A DNA stretch of 8,709 nucleotides from Methanomicrobiales archaeon (GTDB taxonomy: Archaea; Halobacteriota; Methanomicrobia; Methanomicrobiales; Methanoculleaceae), in NCBI GenBank assembly GCA_012521035.1, contig JAAYND010000302.1, positions 1-8,709 of the forward strand, written 5' to 3'. Shown one piece after another: positions 1-6,247 of the stretch. The notes beneath the pieces were generated by a model. That model was not told where the DNA came from. It saw only the letters and a program-made list of their open reading frames with translations, and ran no database searches. Position 1 is the first letter of the stretch. The number at the start of each line of letters is the position of its first letter. Made by a program: the position numbers and the translations under genes.

Positions 1-657
1 ACCTCCTCCGGCCTCCGCCTGCCGGCTCGCCGTAGCGCCGGCGATCTCTGCATAGTTCCTGACGCTCTCCCGGTAGGGAGTGGCGTTCACACCGTAATGA
101 TCAGCGATCCGGATTGTCGCGCCCTCCCTGCCCGCGTAGGCGGCAGCCCCGCTCTGCAGTTTCTGTTGAAGAACCTCTCCCTCGTAGATGACAGTCGCAC
201 GCTGGCTTTCATCGCCCTGGACCTGAATCTCGACCCGTTGTAAGTCCTCAAACCGCCGGGCGTCATCCAGGAGAGCTCCAAGGGCGGCGAGGTTCTCCTG
301 ATTGTTTTGCTGGAACTCACCGATCTCTGTTCCGGAGATATCCAGGTTGATGATGAGTTCATCAAACCGGCCTGAAAGATCGGCATACCGGGCGAGGTCG
401 CGTTCGGCGCTCTCGTAATCCCCAAGCCGGATGTTGAGGGTGAGCGTGCCGGTCTCTCCCAGCAGGTCTTCCATAAGGGGGATGAGAGCGCCGGCATCGT
501 TATCGGAGAGTTTCAGAACAGTTGTTGGGTCGACGTGAGCAGCAGTCGAGGTGTTCTCCGCCGTGTAGAGGAGCGGGGTGGTCGCCTCTCCTGCAAGGAG
601 GATGAGTGTCGCGATGATGGCAACCGCGAGGATGGTATGCAGGGCACGGGGGTTCAT
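1..657 (-). CDS. signal-anchored extracytoplasmic protein, C-terminus beyond window (partial)
   Basis: The frame reads from an ATG at 657-655 leftward without a stop to base 1, giving 219 residues and no end; the rest of the gene lies outside the window. Residues 1-4 (MNPR) are followed by a hydrophobic stretch at about 6-23, so it is a signal peptide or a single membrane anchor. What follows is hydrophilic and mostly predicted helical, rich in Glu, Asp, Gln and Arg, and could form coiled coils. Sequons occur near residues 36 and 200. The start overlaps the stop of the upstream gene as ATGA, the usual sign of translational coupling, and the only GGAG nearby is about a dozen bases upstream, so coupling probably matters. 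I do not recognise the family. It is probably co-transcribed with the small membrane protein before it, and the two may act together at the membrane. Confidence 0.8.
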   Translation of the reverse strand, partial: MNPRALHTILAVAIIATLILLAGEATTPLLYTAENTSTAAHVDPTTVLKLSDNDAGALIPLMEDLLGETGTLTLNIRLGDYESAERDLARYADLSGRFDELIINLDISGTEIGEFQQNNQENLAALGALLDDARRFEDLQRVEIQVQGDESQRATVIYEGEVLQQKLQSGAAAYAGREGATIRIADHYGVNATPYRESVRNYAEIAGATASRQAEAGGG

Positions 658-920
658 GTGGCAAGGATCTCCAGGATCTTCTGGACGACGATGTACGCGA
701 AGAGAGCGACCCCTGCTGCGATGAAGTAGCCGAGGTAGCGCATGTAGCGTGGCCGGGAGAAGGCACCGTCGATCAGGACCGCGATCACGAGAAGGCCGAT
801 GAGCGAGAGGACGAAGAAGACCTCAAGGTCGAGGGTGCGGTTGAGAATCATAAATACGGCGACTATGACGAGCCAGGCTGAAAGTGCTGCCGCAGCAGAG
901 TACTTCTTCCTGGCTGTCAA
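654..920 (-). CDS. small three-helix membrane protein, hypothetical
   Basis: This 88-residue protein is mostly hydrophobic. Membrane segments can be seen at about residues 11-27, 33-53 and 64-83, with a basic loop (SRPRYMRY) between the second and third. The start is TTG at 920-918. It is supported by a purine-rich ribosome binding site just before it (GGGAGGGGGAGA), and the next in-frame Met, residue 24, would cut away the first helix. The stop TGA shares bases with the ATG of the following anchored protein (ATGA overlap), so the two form a coupled pair. No catalytic motif is visible and I do not recognise a named family. A gap of about 140 bases separates it from the sequon-rich secreted gene upstream on the same strand, so a shared transcript is possible but not shown. 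Confidence 0.72.
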   Translation of the reverse strand: MTARKKYSAAAALSAWLVIVAVFMILNRTLDLEVFFVLSLIGLLVIAVLIDGAFSRPRYMRYLGYFIAAGVALFAYIVVQKILEILAT

Positions 921-1062
921 TCTCCCCCTCCCGCGTTCACGGCAATGATCCGGCTCATTCTCTACCTCCCCGGAGCATGGGCCGGGATCTCATGCAGGGA
1001 GCTACACATCTCCGATGATGGAGAGGGGGTGAGCCCTCCTGCCACCATGACTGGTGCCGGCA
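921..1062. other. gap between two minus-strand genes
   Basis: These 142 bases lie between the secreted protein and the small membrane protein. On the minus strand a 33-codon frame opens with an ATG overlapping the upstream stop (TGATG) and ends near 965. It lacks a convincing composition or ribosome binding site of its own and is not called as a gene. A weak CACCA/TGGTG hairpin without a T-tract lies near 1040. The last dozen bases hold the strong ribosome binding site of the TTG-started gene. No clear TATA box was seen. Confidence 0.5.
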
Positions 1063-2301
1063 TCATGAGGTGGTCTGGATCTCGACCTCCAGGTAGTCGA
1101 CTGCAACGATCTCCCCATCCTTCATGCCCAGAGCGTAGAGGGAATACATGCCGGGGTTGAGGGAGGAAAGAGCCCCTGCCTCGATCTCCACTTCAGATCC
1201 ATCCGCATACCCGGAGAGCCCATACCCCCTGGCGATGACGAGGTCGGAATCCGCATCGCTCACGGCTGGGATGTCACCCGGGGTCAGGGTGCAGGTAACC
1301 GGCCCGGCCTCATCGGTGGTCGCCTGCAGGAGGGTGATCAGATCGGTCACGGAGGTCGGGACGGGGCGGTTCGCGAATTTTACAGTATCGACCTGTACTA
1401 CGAGATCATAGGTGGTGTTCTTCCTGAGGAGGACAAATGCCGTCCGGTCCACATCCTCCCCAAAGGAGATCGTTGCGCCGGCGCCCCGGTCCTGATAGTA
1501 CGGATCGCCTCCGCTCCATGTGACAGCAGGATTGCCATCAAGGATGAGGACCGGCGTGGCGGCAAGGAGATGCAGCGTCTCGTTGGCGCTGTCGTAGTGC
1601 ACCGCAGTGAGGAGGTACTCGCCGGCCTCCGGCCGGGTGTAGGGCCAGGCATCCATCATATTCTGCAGCATCTCACCATCTGTCTCAAAATCAGAGAGAT
1701 TGGCCTCGTTTCCTGCCAGCGTGAGGTTCAGGTCGTCACTGTCGTAGTCGTGCATATCGATGTTACCGCAGGCTGATATGCCCGTTGCGTTGCTATAGAG
1801 AATGGCGTCGCCGGTGAAGAGATAACCCAGATCCTTTGCAGCCCTGAAGAACGCGGTGAAGTTGATCTCCCCCTCAGGAGACTCCAGGGATCGGATCAGG
1901 AGGACGTTGCCGGCCCGGTCCGGGATCTTCATCGTGAAGTTCGGGATCGTCCGGTTGCTGAAGAACGAGTAGCTGGCCGGAAGAGAGCTGCCGGCGACGG
2001 TCTTGTTCTCCAGAACGGTCACTTCTGCACCACCGTAGGTGCCGGCCGCGGGATCGAAGATCCGGGTTATCGTCCCAAAGGCCGGGCAGGGGATTGTAGT
2101 GAGGTTATCGCCTTCCAGAGTCACAAGAGAGGCTTCGGTCTCCAGGGGATCGAGGGCATCAACGGTCGCGATACGGAGGCCCCAGTACTCCGTCACATCA
2201 TCAGTCGTTATCGTGATGTAGGCATCTGCCGCGACTGTTGCAGGGAACAGGAGGGCGATGACCACACCAAGCAACAAAAGGTATTTTACAGGGTTCTTCA
2301 T
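1063..2301 (-). CDS. secreted sequon-rich protein of unknown function
   Basis: From the ATG at 2301 this is a 412-residue protein. It begins with a classic signal peptide: Lys at 2 and 6, a hydrophobic core at 7-19, and an AxA-type cleavage region near 23-27. No C-terminal membrane anchor is seen, so it is probably released or held in the cell wall. The mature part has ten N-X-S/T sequons (for example NLT, NKT, NRT, NFT, NAT, NET), many acidic residues and few cysteines, as in methanogen surface proteins. It recalls the uncharacterised secreted families common in Methanomicrobiales, but I cannot assign one firmly. The frame stays open to a TTG at 2400, and an ATG at 2340 has GGAG four bases before it, so the start is uncertain. 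I chose 2301 because it puts the signal peptide at the N-terminus and has a TATA-like box about 27 bases upstream, as for a leaderless transcript. Confidence 0.78.
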   Translation of the reverse strand: MKNPVKYLLLLGVVIALLFPATVAADAYITITTDDVTEYWGLRIATVDALDPLETEASLVTLEGDNLTTIPCPAFGTITRIFDPAAGTYGGAEVTVLENKTVAGSSLPASYSFFSNRTIPNFTMKIPDRAGNVLLIRSLESPEGEINFTAFFRAAKDLGYLFTGDAILYSNATGISACGNIDMHDYDSDDLNLTLAGNEANLSDFETDGEMLQNMMDAWPYTRPEAGEYLLTAVHYDSANETLHLLAATPVLILDGNPAVTWSGGDPYYQDRGAGATISFGEDVDRTAFVLLRKNTTYDLVVQVDTVKFANRPVPTSVTDLITLLQATTDEAGPVTCTLTPGDIPAVSDADSDLVIARGYGLSGYADGSEVEIEAGALSSLNPGMYSLYALGMKDGEIVAVDYLEVEIQTTS

Positions 2302-2323
2302 GGGTGGCCCATCGTCAAACCTT

Positions 2324-2332
2324 GCTATAAAC
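2324..2332 (-). promoter_or_regulatory. TATA-like box for the secreted protein
   Basis: Read on the minus strand, GTTTATAGC is centred about 27 bases before the ATG at 2301. That is the usual archaeal distance from TATA box to transcription start, so the transcript may begin at or next to the start codon and be leaderless. If translation instead starts at 2340 or 2400, this box would be internal and meaningless. Confidence 0.4.
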
Positions 2333-2443
2333 TTTTTCATCAATCTCCAGACAGCATGGAAGGAAATGTTCTGGCGGTCGGGGGCAGGATCTAGCGGCAA
2401 TCCTCCCGGTTCACCTTTGACCCTGCCCCGGGCAACCCTTTAG

Positions 2444-2457
2444 AAATATATATATAC
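2444..2457 (+). promoter_or_regulatory. AT-rich TATA box of the glycosyltransferase operon
   Basis: AAATATATATATAC stands out in otherwise GC-rich sequence. It is a strong archaeal TATA candidate that would place plus-strand transcription near 2480, giving a leader of almost 190 bases before the chosen ATG at 2669. Because the alternation is nearly palindromic it could also drive minus-strand transcription toward the secreted protein, starting near 2420. Confidence 0.6.
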
Positions 2458-2655
2458 TGAATCCTCCACCATACCCGCGGAATCTGGTGTCAGAAACCCA
2501 TCGCTCTTTCAGGCTGGCACTGCTGGAAGGAAGAAGACGCCCGCTCTCATCCGGCAGGCAGTGATGCGGCCTGATACGGGCCTGCGCCAGGGGGTGTGTC
2601 TGGTGTTTGTATGGAGGCAGCCCTGCGCGGAGTGCGCGACGACTCCACCCAAGTC

Positions 2656-2661
2656 AGGTGA
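2656..2661 (+). promoter_or_regulatory. ribosome binding site that decides the 2669 start
   Basis: AGGTGA, with GGGG following, sits seven bases before ATG 2669. It matches the core complementary to the archaeal 16S rRNA 3' end. The longer-frame start at 2561 (GTG) has no such signal, so this site argues for the 556-residue product. Confidence 0.65.
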
Positions 2662-2668
2662 GGGGAAG

Positions 2669-4339
2669 ATGAGCGCCCGGTCCGCCGGAGTTACAGAGAA
2701 TCACTCCCCTTGCCCCAGGAGAGATCGGGGACCGGGGGCCGGTTCAACCCCGATCCTTTGCGTTCGCACTCCAGAGGGGGCCGCCATCCACCCTGTTATA
2801 TCGGTCGCCGGCAATGATGGCAGCGGGGGAAGAGTCTCTCTTCCTATCAGCAATTCAACAGTCCCGGATCCTGGGGTGCGACGATCGCAGCCGGCCGGCG
2901 CCATCCGGACTCTGGTGGCGATGCCAGCCTACAACGAGGAGGCCTACATCGCAAAGACCATTGTCGGTGCACAGCAGCACGCAGATAAAGTTCTGGTCGT
3001 TGACGACGGTTCAGAGGACGAGACCGCCCGGATTGCGGAGGCCCTCGGGGCGATTGTTCTTCGGCATGAGGTGAACCGGGGCTACGGCGCGGCGCTCCAG
3101 ACGATATTTGATACCGCCCGGAGCCTCGATGTGGAGGAGCTCGTCATCATCGATGCTGACGGCCAGCACAACCCGGAGGATGTGCCGAAACTGCTTGCCG
3201 AGCTCCGGCGGGGGAACGACGTCGTCTTCTGGGGCGAGGCCTGCGCCTCCTGTGGGGCGGAGGTCAGTGAGATCGCCGATGGGTTTGGTGCTTATGGGCA
3301 GCGGGCGATAGAGACGATCCGACTCGGCGGGAACGGCGTTTCAGTCGGAACCGAGATCCTCTCACAGGTCCGCGATCTCGTGGTTGCCGGGGTCTCCTCC
3401 GGGAAGACCGCGAACGACGGGCCTCGCTACAGCGGGAAGCGGATCGCCGTGGTCATCCCGGCCTACAACGAGGGCCTGGTGATCGGATCGGTCATCCTCC
3501 AGGCGCAGCAGCACGCCGATCATGTCATTGTCGTCGACGACGGTTCAACCGACCGAACCGCCGCGATCGCCCGACTCGCCGGCGCCGACGTCATACGGTT
3601 CGAGAAGAACGGTGGCAAGGCGAAAGCGATGATGGCCGGATTTTCCCGGGCCCGCGACCTCGGCTATGAGGCTGTCGTGACGCTCGACGGCGACGGCCAG
3701 CACGACCCCAACGAGATCCCGGTTGTTGCGGCCCCGATCTTCGCGGGCAAAGCGGGCCTCGTCATCGGTTCCCGGTTTCTGGATATCAAGGCCGACATAC
3801 CGAAGTACCGCATCGCCGGCCAGAAGGTCTTAAACGGGTTCACGAACCTCTCGACTGACGGCGGATTTGTGACGACCGACTCACAGTCGGGCTTCCGAGC
3901 GCTCGGCCGGCAGGCCCTCGAGAACCTGACGTTCTCCTCGGAGGGCTACAACATCGAATCAGACATGATCGCTCACTTTGCCCTCCTCGGTCTCGCGATG
4001 ACTGAGGTTCCGATATCGGTGAGTTACGATGTTCCCAATAAGCACAAGAAGAACCCGGTGAGTCATGGCTTCGGGGTTCTCGCCCGGATCGTGGGGCTGA
4101 TCGGGTACCGCCGGCCGTTGTTGTCGTTCGGGATCCCGGGGGTGTTCGTAACTCTGTTCGGGATCGGGGCGGAGATCCACGTGTTCTCGGAATTCTACCG
4201 GAGCGGGGCGTTTCATTATATCGTGTTTACGGGCGGGTTTGCAGCGCTGATCCTCGGGTTGATGCTGGTGACGTCGGGGCTGATTTTGAACTCGCTCGTG
4301 ATGATTACGAAGGGATCGTCAAAGGAGTATACGTTATGA
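2669..4339 (+). CDS. membrane GT2 glycosyltransferase with tandem catalytic domains (first degenerate)
   Basis: This 556-residue protein resembles archaeal dolichyl-phosphate-sugar synthases (GT2, GT-A fold), which move a sugar from a nucleotide donor to a polyisoprenyl phosphate on the inner membrane face. Residues 1-78 look disordered. A first GT2 copy spans about 79-245 with PAYNEE, VVDDGS and DADGQH. A second, complete copy spans about 258-455 with PAYNEG, VVDDGS, the DGD metal site (340-342), GSRF and TDSQSGFRA. Two membrane segments follow at about 483-506 and 515-546. The copies match at about 48 of 95 aligned residues, counted by hand over their front parts. The first copy lacks the GSRF to TDSQSGFR region and is about 24 residues shorter there, so it may be inactive or regulatory. 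ATG 2669 was chosen for its AGGTGA site; GTG 2876 is another possibility and would give a compact 487-residue protein. It is the first gene of the glycan operon. Confidence 0.85.
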   Translation: MSARSAGVTENHSPCPRRDRGPGAGSTPILCVRTPEGAAIHPVISVAGNDGSGGRVSLPISNSTVPDPGVRRSQPAGAIRTLVAMPAYNEEAYIAKTIVGAQQHADKVLVVDDGSEDETARIAEALGAIVLRHEVNRGYGAALQTIFDTARSLDVEELVIIDADGQHNPEDVPKLLAELRRGNDVVFWGEACASCGAEVSEIADGFGAYGQRAIETIRLGGNGVSVGTEILSQVRDLVVAGVSSGKTANDGPRYSGKRIAVVIPAYNEGLVIGSVILQAQQHADHVIVVDDGSTDRTAAIARLAGADVIRFEKNGGKAKAMMAGFSRARDLGYEAVVTLDGDGQHDPNEIPVVAAPIFAGKAGLVIGSRFLDIKADIPKYRIAGQKVLNGFTNLSTDGGFVTTDSQSGFRALGRQALENLTFSSEGYNIESDMIAHFALLGLAMTEVPISVSYDVPNKHKKNPVSHGFGVLARIVGLIGYRRPLLSFGIPGVFVTLFGIGAEIHVFSEFYRSGAFHYIVFTGGFAALILGLMLVTSGLILNSLVMITKGSSKEYTL

Positions 4340-4369
4340 TTACAGTTTTAGTTAGGAAGTAAGTGAGAA

Positions 4370-5572
4370 ATGAATTTGATTCTACTCTCCATACTCATTG
4401 GAGTATCATTGCTGTTGATCTGGCAGTTTGTAGGATATCCCCTGTTAATGGCAATTATTGCCGCTGTAGTAAATCCTCGGGCAAAAGACTATACATATCA
4501 ACCGTTCGTCTCGATCTTAGTTCCTACATATAATGAGGAGACTGTCATCACAAAGCGATTAGAGAATCTTTTGAACCTCAATTATCCCAAGGACAAGTAC
4601 GAAATCATAGTGATTGATTCCGGTTCTCTCGATAGGACAGTCAACATTGCACAGAGATTTCTGGAGAACCATGAAAATCTCAGCCCCGCGATCAAACTGG
4701 TTCAGGAAAAAGAGAGAAATGGAAAAGCATCTGCGATAAATTTTGGAAAGAAGCATGCTAGTGGAGATCTAGTTCTCGTGACCGATGCGAACGCAATCTT
4801 TGATCCCGATGTCCTTTTAGAAATCATGCCGCATTTCAAGGATCCTGAGGTAGGCGCAGTAGGAGGGAGGTATTGCGTTGCAAATCCAGATGATGGACTC
4901 GCAACCCCAACCTCATTTTACTGGGATCTAGAATATATGATGAGAATCGGCGAATCAATACTTGACTCTGCGTGTCTCTTCCATGGCGAGATCAATGCAT
5001 GGAGGAAAGATCTTGCCGATGCTGATGTCCAGATGCTTTCTGAAGACCTAGACATGTGCATTTCAATCAAAGCAAAGGGCTACAGGATAGTGTACGAACC
5101 TAGCGCAATTGTATATGAGCCTGCTGCTACCACACTAGAGGATCAGATCAAACAAAGGAAGCGGACTACTATCGGAACGATTCAGAACCTGTTTAAGCAT
5201 GGAAAATTCCTGCTGTCTTCGGGAGGTTGGTATGGAGGACTCATATTCCCTTCTCACAAGACGTTAGTCATGTTCTCTCCTTTCATGCTTCTTTCCATTC
5301 CTATCCTCTACATGGCTATAGGGGTTCTTCAAATCGTATTCTCACATTGTACTCTCACTCTAGCTCTATTTATAGGCCTTTTTGCTATTCTTCTCCATTT
5401 GAGAGCACAACTGCTCGGGAAGCAGAGCGGGGATTCATCTTTCTCATTATCTTTGCTCCTCAAGGTTGCATACTATGTATTGTTGAATGAATATCTTGTC
5501 CTCTTAGCGTGGAAGGATTTTCTCTCTGGAAGGTATTCGGTCTTATGGGAAAAAGCAACGACAACTCGTTAA
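4370..5572 (+). CDS. processive-type GT2 glycosyltransferase, membrane, AT-rich
   Basis: This 400-residue enzyme belongs to the GT2 group that includes hyaluronan- and cellulose-synthase-like proteins, which polymerise or transfer sugars at the membrane. An N-terminal membrane helix lies at about 3-33. The catalytic domain (46-270) shows VPTYNEE (51-57), DSGSLD (83-88), NGKASAIN, the DAN metal motif (139-141), and SED with the presumed catalytic Asp (224-226). A QRKRT at 262-266 takes the place of the usual QxxRW, with Thr instead of Trp. C-terminal helices are seen at about 297-325, 327-347 and 358-380. The terminal WEKATTTR looks like a natural end, so the protein is complete. ATG 4370 follows a purine-rich AAGTGAGAA. 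Base composition is about 40% GC (24 of 60 at 4441-4500) against 63% in the gene before, suggesting transfer from another lineage. Its substrate cannot be read from the sequence. Confidence 0.88.
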   Translation: MNLILLSILIGVSLLLIWQFVGYPLLMAIIAAVVNPRAKDYTYQPFVSILVPTYNEETVITKRLENLLNLNYPKDKYEIIVIDSGSLDRTVNIAQRFLENHENLSPAIKLVQEKERNGKASAINFGKKHASGDLVLVTDANAIFDPDVLLEIMPHFKDPEVGAVGGRYCVANPDDGLATPTSFYWDLEYMMRIGESILDSACLFHGEINAWRKDLADADVQMLSEDLDMCISIKAKGYRIVYEPSAIVYEPAATTLEDQIKQRKRTTIGTIQNLFKHGKFLLSSGGWYGGLIFPSHKTLVMFSPFMLLSIPILYMAIGVLQIVFSHCTLTLALFIGLFAILLHLRAQLLGKQSGDSSFSLSLLLKVAYYVLLNEYLVLLAWKDFLSGRYSVLWEKATTTR

Positions 5573-6000
5573 ATATCCGCCCCATCATCAACGAAGATAC
5601 CGAGTTGAACTCACGGCTCCAGCAGCTCGGCCCGATCGTTTACACGCCGGATGCCATTGTCCACCACCACCAAGAACGAGGACTTAATGAGTTTGTGAGG
5701 CGAATGCACTTCTTTGGCTACGGTCGGGGTGTTAACTGGCTCTGGGATCTCCAGGTGGTTCCACCGATTGCAGCTATCGGTATCCTCCTGACGGCGTTCA
5801 TCTCGCCCCGGGTGTTCTTTGCTCTGCTCGGGATTTACGTTGCGATTGTCGGTGGCTACACTCTGGTTCTGCTCACCAGGGCACGAAGGCCCGAGTACCT
5901 CATCTCGATACCTATCGTTTTCGCCCTTGAACATATGTCGTACACGTTTGGGTTCTGGAAAGGCACGATCGAGGCTGCCTCAAGGAGGGGTACGCGGTGA
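5545..6000 (+). pseudogene. C-terminal remnant of a GC-rich GT2 glycosyltransferase
   Basis: The frame opens inside the preceding gene (GTG 5509 or ATG 5545), but recognisable GT2 sequence begins only at about 5578. From there come INEDTELNSRL, the catalytic-Asp region of ExoA/succinoglycan-type GT2 enzymes, then YTPDAIVHHH, an EFVRRMHFFGYGRG acceptor-side motif, and two to three membrane helices up to the end. The nucleotide-binding front half, with its PxYNE and DxD motifs, is missing, so it cannot be an active transferase alone. Composition returns to the GC-rich backbone (35 of 60 at 5761-5820) just after the stop of the AT-rich GT2, which marks a recombination joint near 5573. Neither possible start has a good ribosome binding site. 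The 3' end is intact and still overlaps the next gene start by GTGA, so this was once a coupled operon gene. A short membrane product may still be made. Confidence 0.75.
5982..5990 (+). promoter_or_regulatory. strong ribosome binding site for an orphan GTG start
   Basis: AAGGAGGGG lies about seven bases before GTG 5997, which overlaps the preceding stop as GTGA. It is the strongest ribosome binding site in the operon, yet it now leads into a frame of only 26 codons. It therefore looks like the surviving start of a gene whose body was replaced. Confidence 0.6.
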
Positions 6001-6077
6001 AGATCTATTTCCTGAATTCAATAGATGCATCTTACTTCTTAGGAACCACCTGGTGGCAGGAGTGGGGATATCTCTAG
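5997..6077 (+). pseudogene. orphan 5' end of a displaced gene, probably the native GT4
   Basis: The frame GTG 5997 to TAG 6075-6077 codes for 26 residues beginning VKIYFLNS. That is a basic residue and a hydrophobic strand, as expected for the first beta-strand of a GT-B glycosyltransferase. It has an excellent ribosome binding site and a GTGA overlap with the GT2 remnant, so the start is surely genuine, but the frame ends almost at once in the AT-rich tract. I infer that it once continued into the GC-rich GT4 half that now begins near 6848. It is too short to name from sequence alone. A genuine 26-residue peptide cannot be excluded. Confidence 0.5.
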
Positions 6078-6247
6078 AATGACAAATTCAATCAATCTGT
6101 CTGAAAGTGATGGATTCCCGCATAACCTTATCGAACTAAATGAAACCGTTGAGATGGAACACGAGTTGTTTCTTGAACTTCAGATCTGTATTTGAGATAT
6201 CTAAACATATTACATTTCCTCGAGGATTATACTATTACGGAGTTTAA
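6078..6247 (+). other. AT-rich spacer before the GT4 gene, with a doubtful 38-codon frame
   Basis: An ATG at 6079 opens a 38-codon acidic frame ending with TGA at 6193-6195. It has no well-placed ribosome binding site and resembles nothing I know. It may be debris carried in with the AT-rich tract. The last bases hold GGAG at 6239-6242, five bases before ATG 6248, and an AT-rich AAACATATT near 6203 that could be a weak TATA box for the GT4 gene. Confidence 0.35.

Larger units (their letters stand above)
2302..2668. other. divergent intergenic and leader region
   Basis: This stretch separates the minus-strand secreted gene from the plus-strand glycosyltransferase gene. It contains the TATA-like box near 2328, the alternative minus-strand starts at 2340 and 2400, and the long TA alternation at 2444-2457. 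The plus-strand frame of the glycosyltransferase is open back to GTG 2561. Residues encoded by 2561-2668 do not look like a conserved domain, and that GTG has no ribosome binding site, so I read 2480-2668 mostly as untranslated leader. No riboswitch-like fold or repeat array was recognised by eye. Confidence 0.5.

Noticed and set aside
87..766. Minus-strand frames of 136 and 88 codons overlapping the edge gene in another frame
   Set aside because: The frame from 657 to the window edge has a signal anchor, an ATGA-coupled start and sensible protein composition; the alternatives do not.
965..1066. A 33-codon minus-strand frame starting with a TGATG overlap after the secreted protein
   Set aside because: No ribosome binding site and no recognisable sequence; the overlap alone is weak evidence.
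535..2443. Several plus-strand open frames of 60-87 codons antisense to the minus-strand genes
   Set aside because: They lie opposite GC-rich real genes, have no ribosome binding sites, and have Arg/Ser/Pro-rich compositions typical of shadow frames.
3230..3260. CxxC in the linker of the double GT2 as a possible zinc ribbon
   Set aside because: Only one cysteine pair is present, and the surrounding residues align with a shortened GT2 domain instead.
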